A DNA stretch of 41,423 bases from NCBI GenBank assembly GCA_045133915.1, contig JBGUUX010000051.1, positions 1 through 41,423 of the forward strand, read 5' to 3'. The notes under the pieces are model-generated. The model ran no database searches. It had not been told where the DNA came from and worked only from the letters and a program-made list of their open reading frames with translations. Each line of letters begins with the position of its first letter. Position 1 is the stretch's first letter. The stretch comes from RGIG7300 sp045133915 (GTDB lineage Bacteria; Bacillota; Clostridia; Oscillospirales; CAG-272). A program made the translations under genes and the position numbers. Below are positions 1-7,998 of this stretch, piece by piece.

Positions 1-566
1 CCGAACTCAAACTTGATATCCCAGAGGTCAAGACCGAGGGTCTTAAGATCGTCAGCAACGATCTTGGTGATAGCAAGGGTCTGAGCCTTCATAGACTCAA
101 ACATCTCGGGAGACATAACGCCGAGAGCTGCAAGGCCTTCGCCTGTAACAAGGGGATCGCCCTTCTCGTCGTTCTTAAATGTACACTCAACGTAACCGCC
201 CTCGAGAACAGTACCGTCCTCAATGTACTCGCCGTATCTGCGGATAAAGCTGCCTGTAGCTACGAGACGGCAGATAACCTCAAGACCGTGACCGAACACG
301 GTTGCGGGAAGAACCTCCATAGTAGCGTCATCAAGGTTAGCGCCAACATAGTGAGTCTTGATGCCTGCTTCCTTGAGAAGCTCAACGTAGTGGATAGATG
401 TTTCAAGATTTGCCTTACCGATACCGTCGATGGTAAGACCTACAGTGTTTTCGCCGGGATCAAATACGCCGTCTTTGCCGGTGCAGTCATCCTTGAACTT
501 AAGCATTACGTTGCCATTGTCAAGAGCATAAACGTCTTTTGTTTTGCCTGTATAGAGTTTCTTCAT
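1..566 (-). CDS. purC: Phosphoribosylaminoimidazole-succinocarboxamide synthase (SAICAR synthetase), 3' end outside window
   Basis: This is the N-terminal 188 residues of PurC; the C-terminus runs off the left edge. The enzyme joins aspartate to CAIR with ATP in de novo purine synthesis in the cytosol. The reading was made on the complement: it starts MKKLYTGKTKDVY, the family's usual nucleotide-binding start, and continues with KFKDDCTGKDG, a conserved VICRLVATGSFIRRYG stretch and a C-proximal DLWDIKFEF. The ATG at 566 is preceded by GGGGTG about ten bases upstream. The gene is divergent from the helicase operon. A 15-base perfect palindrome covers its probable -10 box. The family call is secure; only the partial state limits confidence. 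Confidence 0.95.
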   Translation of the reverse strand, partial: MKKLYTGKTKDVYALDNGNVMLKFKDDCTGKDGVFDPGENTVGLTIDGIGKANLETSIHYVELLKEAGIKTHYVGANLDDATMEVLPATVFGHGLEVICRLVATGSFIRRYGEYIEDGTVLEGGYVECTFKNDEKGDPLVTGEGLAALGVMSPEMFESMKAQTLAITKIVADDLKTLGLDLWDIKFEF

Positions 567-595
567 TTCTTACACCCCATTTTTAAAAATTTACG

Positions 596-610
596 GTGTT
601 ATTATAACAC
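596..610. promoter_or_regulatory. Perfect 15-base palindrome over the probable purC -10 box
   Basis: GTGTTATTATAACAC is a perfect inverted repeat about 30 bases upstream of the purC ATG. On the minus strand it contains TATAAT, the likely -10 of purC; no good -35 is seen 17 bases upstream. Its position suggests an operator, but no known regulator motif was recognised, and such AT-rich palindromes can arise by chance. Confidence 0.4.
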
Positions 611-676
611 AATTTTTTTATGTTGCATAGTATTTTTTTTAATTTTTTTCAATTTTAATAAAATATCTTATTTATC

Positions 677-705
677 TTGAACATTCGGTAATTTTTATGT
701 ATAAT
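677..705 (+). promoter_or_regulatory. Sigma-A promoter of the helicase operon (TTGAAC-17-TATAAT)
   Basis: TTGAAC at 677-682 and TATAAT at 700-705 are separated by exactly 17 bases. The predicted transcription start falls on about 712, which is the A of the in-frame ATG of the helicase gene, so the mRNA would be leaderless. The alternative upstream ATG at 697 lies inside the -10 region and could not be on this transcript. Confidence 0.75.
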
Positions 706-711
706 TTAGTT

Positions 712-2727
712 ATGAATTATGCAGAATTTATCGAAAAATACGATTTAAAATTAAATAAACAACAAAGCGTGGCGGTACAGAGTGTTAAAGGTAACGTTTT
801 GCTTTTAGCCGTGCCCGGCAGCGGTAAAACCACGGTGCTCGTAAGTCGACTGGGATATATGATATACGGATACGGTATTGAGCCCGAGTCTATCCTGACA
901 ATGACATATACCGTATCGGCTACCCACGATATGAAGAACCGTTTTATAAGCTTTTTCGGTGATGAATACGCAGACCGTCTTGAGTTTCGTACCATAAACG
1001 GAGTCTGTCAGCGTATTATTGGTTTATACGAAAGACATAACGGTACAAGAGCCTTTGACGTTCTTACAAACGAAGGTGAAATAAGCCATATCATATCAAG
1101 GATATACCAATCGGTGGAGGAGACCTTTCCCACCGAGAGCGATATAAAAACAGTTCGTTCTTATATCACTTATGCCAAAAATATGATGCTTTCTGATACC
1201 GAGATAGAGGAGCTTGACGATACGATAGATCTCTTGCCTATCTATAAACAGTATAACGATACCTTAAGGTCAAAGGGTCTTATGGACTATGATGACCAGA
1301 TGGTATATGCATACCGTATCCTTATACGCTATCCCGCTATACTTAAGGCGGTTCAGGACAAGTACCGGTATATATGTGTTGACGAGGCGCAGGATACCTC
1401 TAAAATACAGCACGAGATAATTAAGCTTATATCCTCCGGCAATCTCTTTATGGTAGGAGACGAGGATCAGAGTATTTACGGCTTTCGTGCTGCATATCCC
1501 GAGGCGCTTTTGTCTTTTGACAAGGATCACAAAGACGCCCAAATTCTCCTTATGGAGGATAATTTTCGTTCGGACGGCAATATAGTTGCCCATGCTGACA
1601 GATTTATACAGAAAAATAAATTCCGTCACAAAAAGGTTATGAAACCCACCCGACCGGCAATTACAGCAGTAAAACAGCTTAATTCAACGTCGAGATTAAG
1701 TCAGTATACTTATATTCTTAAGGTAGCAACATCACCGGAGAGGGAAACTGCAATACTCTACCGTGACAACGAGTCTATGTTACCTTTAGTAGATCTGTTT
1801 GAGCGAAACGGTATAGAATACCGTACAAGAGCTGCAGACTTTACCTTTTTCAGCCACAGGGTAACGACAGATATACGTGATATCATATACTTTGCGTATG
1901 ATACGGATAACGCAGATATCTTTATGCGCATCTATTATAAGATATCCAGTTATCTTACAAAGGACAACGCCAAGCGTGCCTGCGAAATAGCGGCAAACAA
2001 GCGTATTGATATACTGTCCGCCGCCGAATATCTACCCCTGCACCAGGGAACGAGAAAGTCGGTCAAAGCCTTAGCCACTCACTTTGAAAACATGAGGGCA
2101 GAGAAGGCGTCTAACGCGGTATACCGTATCAAGAATTATATGGGTTACGGTGACTACCTTGACCGTATGAATATACGTGATAACAAGCTTTCGATCCTTG
2201 AGGCAATTGGTCAAAGGCTGGCTTCTCCGCGAGAATTGCTGAGTCGTCTCGACGAGCTTGAGGATATTCTGTCCGAAAGGAAAAACACCGACAGCAAGGT
2301 GATACTCTCTACCATCCACTCAGCAAAGGGTCTGGAATACGATACCGTTTATCTGATAGACGTTTGTGACGGTATCTTCCCCGAGACGGTAATATCCAAC
2401 TACCGCAACGCCGATGAAGCAGATATCAAGTTATATGAAGAAGAGCGCAGACTCTTTTACGTAGGCGTTACACGAGCAAAGAACAGACTTAATATTTTCA
2501 GCTATTCAACAGCGCCGTCGATCTTTACCGAAGAATTTTTTGAGACCGAAAAGAAACCGGACGCGGATAGATTTACCCACTTCGAGGTAGGTACGGTAAT
2601 AAACCACCGAGCCTTTGGACGAGGCCGTATCCTTTCCCGCAACGCAGATCTTGTTTCGGTTCGGTTTGATAACGGAGATATCAAGAAACTTTCTCTGAGA
2701 ATACTTATTGAACAAAAACTGATATAA
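712..2727 (+). CDS. UvrD/PcrA/Rep-family superfamily 1 ATP-dependent DNA helicase
   Basis: A 3'-5' DNA helicase of about 671 residues, expected to act in repair or in clearing recombination or replication intermediates. The SF1A motifs appear in order: Q motif LNKQQSVAV near the N-terminus, Walker A AVPGSGKTT, Walker B DEAQDTS, motif III GDEDQSIYGFRA, motif IV NFRSDGNI, motif V STIHSAKGLEYD and motif VI LFYVGVTRAKNRL. The last 60 residues (GRGRILS...VRFDNGD) resemble the PcrA C-terminal Tudor-like domain. The start at 712 is chosen over an in-frame ATG at 697, because 697 lies within the -10 box and the conserved region begins just after 712. No Shine-Dalgarno sequence is visible. The ketopantoate reductase-like gene follows 20 bases downstream. 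It is shorter than typical PcrA (about 720-740 residues), so it may be a paralogue. Confidence 0.9.
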   Translation: MNYAEFIEKYDLKLNKQQSVAVQSVKGNVLLLAVPGSGKTTVLVSRLGYMIYGYGIEPESILTMTYTVSATHDMKNRFISFFGDEYADRLEFRTINGVCQRIIGLYERHNGTRAFDVLTNEGEISHIISRIYQSVEETFPTESDIKTVRSYITYAKNMMLSDTEIEELDDTIDLLPIYKQYNDTLRSKGLMDYDDQMVYAYRILIRYPAILKAVQDKYRYICVDEAQDTSKIQHEIIKLISSGNLFMVGDEDQSIYGFRAAYPEALLSFDKDHKDAQILLMEDNFRSDGNIVAHADRFIQKNKFRHKKVMKPTRPAITAVKQLNSTSRLSQYTYILKVATSPERETAILYRDNESMLPLVDLFERNGIEYRTRAADFTFFSHRVTTDIRDIIYFAYDTDNADIFMRIYYKISSYLTKDNAKRACEIAANKRIDILSAAEYLPLHQGTRKSVKALATHFENMRAEKASNAVYRIKNYMGYGDYLDRMNIRDNKLSILEAIGQRLASPRELLSRLDELEDILSERKNTDSKVILSTIHSAKGLEYDTVYLIDVCDGIFPETVISNYRNADEADIKLYEEERRLFYVGVTRAKNRLNIFSYSTAPSIFTEEFFETEKKPDADRFTHFEVGTVINHRAFGRGRILSRNADLVSVRFDNGDIKKLSLRILIEQKLI

Positions 2728-2747
2728 ATATAATTAAGGAGGAAATT

Positions 2748-3767
2748 ATGGAAATAAGAAGCGCTATATACGGTGCAGGTTCCCTTGGAACCGTGCTTGG
2801 TGCATATATTACTAAAAACGGCGGTCAGATCGACCTTATCAACCGTAACAAGGCACACGTTCAAGCCCTTCGCGAAAAGGGTGCAAGCATAGTGGGTACA
2901 GTTGATATGACGGTTCCCGTAAACGTGTATACCCCGGAAGAGATGACAGGAAAGTATGATATAATTCTGCTTATGACAAAGCAGCTCTTTAACAAAGATG
3001 TGGTCACCATGCTCAAAGACTATCTCGCAGATGACGGTGTCATAGTAACGCTGCAGAACGGCATTCCTGAGCCGGGTATTGCCGAGATCGTAGGTAACAA
3101 CCGAACGATGGGCTGTACGGTAGAGTGGGGAGCAACATTAAGCGAACCCGGTGTTTGTACGCTCACAAGCGCTCCTGACAGTCTTTCCTTCCATATGGGC
3201 AAGATGGAGGGTATAACAGAGAGGCAGTTTGATATGGTAACGGTCCTGCTCTCTAAAATGTGTCCCGTACACGTTGAGGACAATCTCCTTGGCGCCCGCT
3301 GGTCAAAGCTGCTTATCAATGCTACCTTCTCGGGACTTGGTACCGTTGTAGGCGGTGTTTTCGGTGACGTATCCGAAAACAAGGCGGCACGTAAGGTTGC
3401 TATACGCTGCATGAAGGAATGTATTGACGTAGGTCATGCAACAGGCGTAGAGTTTGCCCCTGTACAGGGTAAGAATATAGTCGGTCTTTTCTACTACAAA
3501 AACGCCGTTAAACGTGGCATAGCAACGGCACTTATCCCTATAGCAATGAAAAAGCATAGAGCTATTGAACCTTCCATGTTTCAGGATCTTAAAAAAGGAA
3601 AAGCTTGTGAAATTGATGCAATAAACGGCGTAGTCTGTGACTTTGGAAGAAAATACGGTGTATCAACACCTATAAACGACCGCATTGTTGATATCGTTAA
3701 GAAAATTGAAGCAGGCGAACTGACAGCAACACCTGAAAATATCAAATTGTTTGGAGATGTTTTATAA
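2748..3767 (+). CDS. Ketopantoate reductase family protein (ApbA/PanE-like)
   Basis: A 339-residue NAD(P)-dependent reductase of the ketopantoate reductase family, which in the pantothenate pathway reduces 2-dehydropantoate to pantoate. The N-terminal Rossmann motif is GAGSLGTVLGA (about residues 9-19). A conserved LLMTKQ segment follows (about residue 77), then LQNGIPE, and the C-terminal helical domain carries the catalytic-lysine motif RWSKLLINATFS. A strong AAGGAGG lies seven bases before the ATG. The stop overlaps the next ATG (TAATG), so it is translationally coupled to the aldo/keto reductase. No panB, panC or panD is nearby and several paralogues of this family act on other 2-oxoacids, so the exact substrate is not settled. 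Confidence 0.85.
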   Translation: MEIRSAIYGAGSLGTVLGAYITKNGGQIDLINRNKAHVQALREKGASIVGTVDMTVPVNVYTPEEMTGKYDIILLMTKQLFNKDVVTMLKDYLADDGVIVTLQNGIPEPGIAEIVGNNRTMGCTVEWGATLSEPGVCTLTSAPDSLSFHMGKMEGITERQFDMVTVLLSKMCPVHVEDNLLGARWSKLLINATFSGLGTVVGGVFGDVSENKAARKVAIRCMKECIDVGHATGVEFAPVQGKNIVGLFYYKNAVKRGIATALIPIAMKKHRAIEPSMFQDLKKGKACEIDAINGVVCDFGRKYGVSTPINDRIVDIVKKIEAGELTATPENIKLFGDVL

Positions 3768-4864
3768 TGTTTGGAATTAATAAAAAATTAGGCTTTGGTA
3801 TGATGCGTCTTCCCGAAAAAGACGGCGAAATGGACTTTGAAAAGATCAACGAAATGGTGGATCATTTTCAGGCAGAAGGCTTTAACTATTACGACACAGC
3901 ACATCTTTATCACGGCGGAAAAAGCGAGATCGCAATAAGAGAATGTATTGCAAAGCGTTACCCTCGTGAAGAGTTTGTGCTTTGCGATAAGCTGTCGGTA
4001 AACTACTTTGAAACGCAGGAGGATATCCGTCCTCTCTTCGAAAAACAGCTCGAGGCCTGCGGTGTTGATTACTTTGACGTATATCTTATGCACTCCCAGA
4101 CTAAGGGAATATACGAAAAGTTCCGCCGTTGCAACGCTTACGAGGAGGCTATCAAGCTTAAGGAAGAGGGCAAGTTCAAGCATCTTGGTATATCATTCCA
4201 CGATACACCCGAGCTTCTTGAGCAGATCCTTACAGACTATCCTCAGATCGAGGTGGTACAGATCCAGTTCAATTATCTTGACTACGAGGACACCGCCGTT
4301 CAGAGCAAGCGTTGCTACGAAGTCTGCCGTAAATTCGGCAAGCCTGTATTTGTAATGGAGCCGGTACGGGGCGGCAGCCTTGCAAAATTACCCGAAAAGG
4401 CGCAGGGTCTTCTGACCGAGGGTAGTCCTGCAAGCTATGCAATACGCTTTGCGGCGGGATTTGAAGGCGTAGTATGCGTTCTTTCTGGTATGGGCACCAT
4501 AGATATGGTCAAGGACAACACCTCTTATATGAAGGATTTTAAGCCTCTCACAGAGGATGAGCATATCAAGATAGCTTTGGTACGCAACATTATGAAGAAC
4601 GGTGACGTGATCCCCTGTACCGAGTGCCGTTACTGTGTTGAGACCTGTCCCATGAATATCTCTATTCCCGATCTTTTTGCCTGCTATAACACTAAGCAGC
4701 TTATAGACGATTGGAACCCCGGTTACTATTATAAAAACGTGCATACCGTAAACAAGGGTAAAGCATCTGAGTGTATCAAGTGCGGAGTTTGCGAATCGCT
4801 GTGTCCTCAGCATTTAAAAATAACAGAATTACTTGAAACTGTAGCAAATACTTTCGAAAAGTGA
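3767..4864 (+). CDS. Aldo/keto reductase with C-terminal 2x[4Fe-4S] ferredoxin domain
   Basis: A 365-residue oxidoreductase. The N-terminal 270 residues form an aldo/keto reductase barrel with the catalytic tetrad visible: Asp and Tyr in YYDTAHLYHGG, Lys in LCDKLS and His in YLMHSQ. The C-terminal part is a ferredoxin-like segment with CTECRYCVETCP (about residues 284-295) and CIKCGVCESLCP (about residues 336-347), enough for two [4Fe-4S] clusters. This architecture is common in anaerobes, where ferredoxin may be the electron partner rather than NADPH; the physiological substrate is unknown. It overlaps the preceding gene by one base and ends directly against the -35 box of the SCIFF promoter. 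Confidence 0.9.
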   Translation: MFGINKKLGFGMMRLPEKDGEMDFEKINEMVDHFQAEGFNYYDTAHLYHGGKSEIAIRECIAKRYPREEFVLCDKLSVNYFETQEDIRPLFEKQLEACGVDYFDVYLMHSQTKGIYEKFRRCNAYEEAIKLKEEGKFKHLGISFHDTPELLEQILTDYPQIEVVQIQFNYLDYEDTAVQSKRCYEVCRKFGKPVFVMEPVRGGSLAKLPEKAQGLLTEGSPASYAIRFAAGFEGVVCVLSGMGTIDMVKDNTSYMKDFKPLTEDEHIKIALVRNIMKNGDVIPCTECRYCVETCPMNISIPDLFACYNTKQLIDDWNPGYYYKNVHTVNKGKASECIKCGVCESLCPQHLKITELLETVANTFEK

Positions 4865-4893
4865 TTGACACAAGCGCATAATTGTGCTAAAAT
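4865..4893 (+). promoter_or_regulatory. Strong promoter of the SCIFF gene (TTGACA-17-TAAAAT)
   Basis: A consensus TTGACA at 4865-4870 begins immediately after the upstream stop codon, and TAAAAT lies at 4888-4893 with a 17-base spacer. The predicted start is near 4900, leaving a leader of about 30 bases with GGAGG at 4918-4922. The spacer contains an imperfect inverted repeat (GCGCA...TGTGC), a possible but weak operator. Confidence 0.75.
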
Positions 4894-4931
4894 ATATCCA
4901 TAAATAATTTGATTTTCGGAGGCTAACTGAA

Positions 4932-5075
4932 ATGAAGCATATCAAGACTTTAGAAACTAAGAATCTTTGCACCAACAAGGGCGGTTGCGGTGAGTGCCAG
5001 ACCTCTTGCCAGTCCGCTTGCAAGACCAGCTGCGGTATCGCTAACCAGCAGTGCGAGAACAAGGAAAACAAGTAA
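4932..5075 (+). CDS. SCIFF ranthipeptide precursor (six cysteines in forty-five residues family), with a seventh Cys
   Basis: A 47-residue precursor peptide that serves as substrate of the radical-SAM maturase encoded next. The N-terminus MKHIKTLETKNL is the near-invariant SCIFF leader. The core GCGECQTSCQSACKTSC and the final Cys give the family's six cysteines at positions 19, 22, 26, 30, 34 and 41. The maturase of this family forms thioether bonds from Cys sulfur to nearby residues (often Thr), giving a ranthipeptide. An additional Cys sits at position 13 in the leader/core boundary (LCTNKGG), which I do not expect in the usual family member. Ribosome site GGAGG lies nine bases upstream. 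SCIFF is almost universal in Clostridia and its biological role is not known to me. Confidence 0.95.
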   Translation: MKHIKTLETKNLCTNKGGCGECQTSCQSACKTSCGIANQQCENKENK

Positions 5076-5143
5076 GCAGGCAAGCCTGCACTTTAATCGG
5101 GTGAGGTGTATTTAACACATCACACGAGTTTCTAAAATGCAAT

Positions 5144-5176
5144 AAAGCGAGTAGCCGCCGTAAGGCGGCTGCTTTT
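5144..5176 (+). terminator. Rho-independent terminator after the SCIFF gene
   Basis: The stem AGCCGCC (5153-5159) / GGCGGCT (5164-5170) with a GTAA loop is extended by outer AAAGC/GCTTT pairing and followed by TTTTAT. It probably ends the abundant short SCIFF mRNA, with partial read-through to the maturase. Two weaker hairpins precede it: GCAGGC/GCCTGC at 5076-5089 and GTGAGGTGT/ACACATCAC at 5101-5123. Confidence 0.75.
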
Positions 5177-5180
5177 ATAT

Positions 5181-5231
5181 GCCTTCCCCAGCGGGGAAGG
5201 GGGACCATCGCTTTGGCGATGGTGGATGAGG
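5181..5231 (+). repeat. Double-hairpin intergenic element (REP-like)
   Basis: Two perfect hairpins stand side by side: CCTTCCCC/GGGGAAGG (5182-5200) and ACCATCGC/GCGATGGT (5204-5223), followed by GGATGAGG. I recognise this kind of sequence as resembling short interspersed elements common between genes in Oscillospiraceae. No second copy was found in this window, so the repeat status is inferred. It lies between the SCIFF terminator and the maturase. Confidence 0.5.
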
Positions 5232-5271
5232 AGAACGGGTTATAATTAACCTATAAATTCAGGAGAATAAT

Positions 5272-6654
5272 ATGTTACATTGCTATAAATTAGGCGGACT
5301 TAACATCGTCCTTGATATAAACTCAGGCTCGGTCCACGTAGTGGACGAGATCGCCTATGATATGATACAAGCATACGAGACCAAGGACAGAGAAACAGTC
5401 ACTGCTGAAATTCTTGAAAAATATAAGGGACAGGAGGACGTGACCCCTGAGGAGATCTCCGAATGTCTTGATCAGATAGACGAGCTTAAGAATATGGGTA
5501 AGCTCTATACTCCCGACAATTTTGAGTCCGTGGCTGGGGCTTTAAAGGAGCGTACGTCAGGTGTAGTCAAGGCTCTTTGCATACATATTGCACATACCTG
5601 CAATCTCAACTGTTCCTATTGCTTTGCAAGCCAGGGCAAGTACCACGGTGAGAGAGCAATGATGAGCTACGAGGTAGGTAAGCAGGCGTTTGACTTCCTT
5701 GTAGAAAATTCAGGTACACGCCGTAACCTCGAGGTAGACTTCTTCGGTGGCGAGCCCCTTATGAACTTCGATGTGGTAAAACAGCTCGTTGCCTATGCCC
5801 GCAGTATCGAGAAGGAGAAGGGAAAGAACTTCCGCTTTACCCTTACCACCAACGGCGTGCTTGTGGATGACGACGTTATCGACTTCTGTAACCGTGAGAT
5901 GAGCAACGTTGTACTCAGTCTTGACGGACGAAAAGAGGTCCACGACCGTTACCGTGTAGACTATGCAGGTAACGGAAGCTGGGAGAAGATAGTTCCCAAG
6001 TTCCAGAAGTTTGTAGAAGCTCGCGGCGGCAAGAACTACTATATGCGAGGAACCTTTACACACCATAATCCCGATTTTCTTGAGGATATCAAGGTAATGC
6101 TTGATCTCGGCTTCAATGAGCTTTCAATGGAGCCTGTCGTAACTGCACCGGGTGACCCCGTAGCTCTTACAGATGAAGACAAGAAGGTCGTTATGGATCA
6201 GTACGAAAAGCTTGCCGACCTTATGCTTGAAAGAAGAAAAGAGGGAAGACCCTTTACCTTCTATCACTATATGATAGATCTCAAGGGTGGACCCTGTATC
6301 TATAAGCGTGTTTCCGGATGCGGCTCGGGAACCGAGTATATGGCTGTTACCCCTTGGGGTGACCTCTATCCCTGCCACCAGTTCGTAGGCGACGAGAAGT
6401 TCAAGCTGGGCGACGTATGGAATGGCGTTACCAATAAGGAGATGCAGGACGAGTTTATGGGCTGTAACGTTTATGCCCGTTCCGAGTGTCGTGACTGTTG
6501 GGCAAAGCTCTATTGTTCAGGCGGTTGTGCAGCAAACGCTTACCATGCCACAGGATCTGTTAAGGGCGTATACAAGGACGGTTGCGACCTCTTCCGTAAG
6601 CGTATGGAATGCGCTATCATGCTTGAGGCTGCAAAGACTCTCGAATACGAATAA
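5272..6654 (+). CDS. SCIFF radical-SAM maturase (thioether-forming, SPASM domain)
   Basis: A 460-residue radical S-adenosylmethionine enzyme that installs thioether cross-links in the SCIFF peptide. The N-terminal 100 residues (MLHCYKLGGLNIVLDI...) form the peptide-recognition-like region typical of this family. The radical-SAM cluster motif is C110-x3-C114-x2-C117 (HTCNLNCSYC), and EVDFFGGEPLMN follows as the SAM-binding GGE motif. The C-terminal SPASM region carries many cysteines (CGSGTEY, YPCHQF, SECRDCWAKLYCSGGC, DGCDLF) for two auxiliary [4Fe-4S] clusters. AGGAG lies six bases before the ATG and TATAAT at 5241-5246 may provide a weak separate promoter. The stop overlaps the next ATG (TAATG). 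Confidence 0.95.
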   Translation: MLHCYKLGGLNIVLDINSGSVHVVDEIAYDMIQAYETKDRETVTAEILEKYKGQEDVTPEEISECLDQIDELKNMGKLYTPDNFESVAGALKERTSGVVKALCIHIAHTCNLNCSYCFASQGKYHGERAMMSYEVGKQAFDFLVENSGTRRNLEVDFFGGEPLMNFDVVKQLVAYARSIEKEKGKNFRFTLTTNGVLVDDDVIDFCNREMSNVVLSLDGRKEVHDRYRVDYAGNGSWEKIVPKFQKFVEARGGKNYYMRGTFTHHNPDFLEDIKVMLDLGFNELSMEPVVTAPGDPVALTDEDKKVVMDQYEKLADLMLERRKEGRPFTFYHYMIDLKGGPCIYKRVSGCGSGTEYMAVTPWGDLYPCHQFVGDEKFKLGDVWNGVTNKEMQDEFMGCNVYARSECRDCWAKLYCSGGCAANAYHATGSVKGVYKDGCDLFRKRMECAIMLEAAKTLEYE

Positions 6655-7949
6655 TGAACACTCCTATCTGTGATTTTTTAGAAAAATACCGTGACCTCAA
6701 CCCCTTAAGACTCCATATGCCGGGTCATAAGGGGCTTGGTTCTATGGGTATAGAGGGGCTTGATATAACCGAGGTGGAGGGCGCTGACGTGCTCTATTCT
6801 GCAAAGGGTATCATCAAGGAGAGTATGGACAACGCAAGCCGACTTTTCGGCACACAGCGTACCCTTTATTCTACCGAGGGATCATCTCTTTCTATCAAGG
6901 CTATGCTCTATCTTGCCATGCTTACAAGAGGCGAGCGTAAGCCTCTTATAGCCGCAGGACGCAACGCCCATAAGGTGCTTATGTACGGGTGTGCTCTTCT
7001 TGATATAGAGATCGACTGGCTGTGGGGCGGGGGACTTCTGTCCTGTGAGATAACTCCGGAAGCTCTCGAAGAATATCTCTGTCACAACGACCCCGTAGCG
7101 GTATATATAACCTCTCCCGACTATCTCGGTAATATGGCTGATATCAAGGGACTGTCCGAAGTCTGCCACCGTCACGGCGTAATGCTGTTGGTAGACAACG
7201 CCCACGGCGCTTATCTTAAGTTCCTGCCGGAGTCAAAGCATCCCATAGATTTAGGGGCAGATATCTGTTGTGACTCAGCTCACAAGACTCTGCCTTGTCT
7301 GACAGGCGCAGGATATCTCCATATATCAAACACCGTATCCAAAGATATCTGCGATATGGCAGACGATGCCATGAGCCTTTTTGCATCCACAAGTCCGTCT
7401 TATCTCATTATGTATTCTCTTGACAAGTGCAACAGATACATTGACAGCGAGCTTCGTGACCGCCTTGCAGAGACGGTAGTAGGTATAGATGAGTTAAAGC
7501 AAAACCTCTTCGTCATAGGTGACGAACCTATGAAGCTTACACTTGACGCTAAGAAATACGGTTATACCGGAACCGAGCTTTCACAGATATTTTCAGAGCA
7601 GGGTATAGTCACCGAGTTTGCTGATCCCGACTATCTCGTTATGATGCTGCCACCCGACCCGGAGGCTGTTATCGAGATCATTTCTGTACTTGTAAATATC
7701 AACAGACGAGCTCCTTTAACCGATACACCTCCCGTTCTTAAGCCACTTGAGATCGCAATGACACCAAGACAGGCTTTAATGTCAAAAAATAAGCTCGTAG
7801 ACGTGGATAAAGCTATCGGATGCATCTTAGCTGCACCGTCGGTCTCATGTCCTCCTGCGGTTCCTATTGCTGTCTGTGGCGAGGTCATAGACGAGAATGC
7901 TATCGAGCTTTTCAAATACTACGGTATTGATAAAATAAGAGTAATATAA
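6654..7949 (+). CDS. PLP-dependent Orn/Lys/Arg decarboxylase family enzyme
   Basis: A 431-residue fold-type I pyridoxal-phosphate enzyme of the ornithine/lysine/arginine decarboxylase family. Visible motifs are LRLHMPGHKG near the N-terminus, STEGSSLSIKA in the cofactor-phosphate region, LLVDNAHGAY with the PLP-ring Asp, and CDSAHKTLP with the Schiff-base Lys. It resembles the short Firmicutes form (YaaO/SpeA-like) rather than the long inducible acid-stress enzymes. It is translationally coupled to the SCIFF maturase by a one-base overlap, and a terminator follows at once. Which amino acid it decarboxylates cannot be read from the sequence. Its link with SCIFF may be positional only. Confidence 0.88.
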   Translation: MNTPICDFLEKYRDLNPLRLHMPGHKGLGSMGIEGLDITEVEGADVLYSAKGIIKESMDNASRLFGTQRTLYSTEGSSLSIKAMLYLAMLTRGERKPLIAAGRNAHKVLMYGCALLDIEIDWLWGGGLLSCEITPEALEEYLCHNDPVAVYITSPDYLGNMADIKGLSEVCHRHGVMLLVDNAHGAYLKFLPESKHPIDLGADICCDSAHKTLPCLTGAGYLHISNTVSKDICDMADDAMSLFASTSPSYLIMYSLDKCNRYIDSELRDRLAETVVGIDELKQNLFVIGDEPMKLTLDAKKYGYTGTELSQIFSEQGIVTEFADPDYLVMMLPPDPEAVIEIISVLVNINRRAPLTDTPPVLKPLEIAMTPRQALMSKNKLVDVDKAIGCILAAPSVSCPPAVPIAVCGEVIDENAIELFKYYGIDKIRVI

Positions 7950-7977
7950 AAGGTTACCTTTCCAGGTAACCTTTTTT
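7950..7977. terminator. Bidirectional Rho-independent terminator
   Basis: The stem AAGGTTACCT (7950-7959) / AGGTAACCTT (7964-7973) with a TTCC loop is followed by six T on the plus strand and TTTTAT on the minus strand. It can end both the decarboxylase transcript and the converging zinc-ribbon gene. Confidence 0.9.
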
Positions 7978-7998
7978 CATATAATTCCGAATTCCGCA

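Noticed and set aside
288..680. Plus-strand frame of 130 codons overlapping purC
   Set aside because: It lies opposite the purC coding region and its end runs into AT-rich promoter DNA; purC motifs on the minus strand are clear.
5076..5231. CRISPR array
   Set aside because: The hairpins are of different sequence, with no regularly spaced identical repeats; no cas gene is present in the window.
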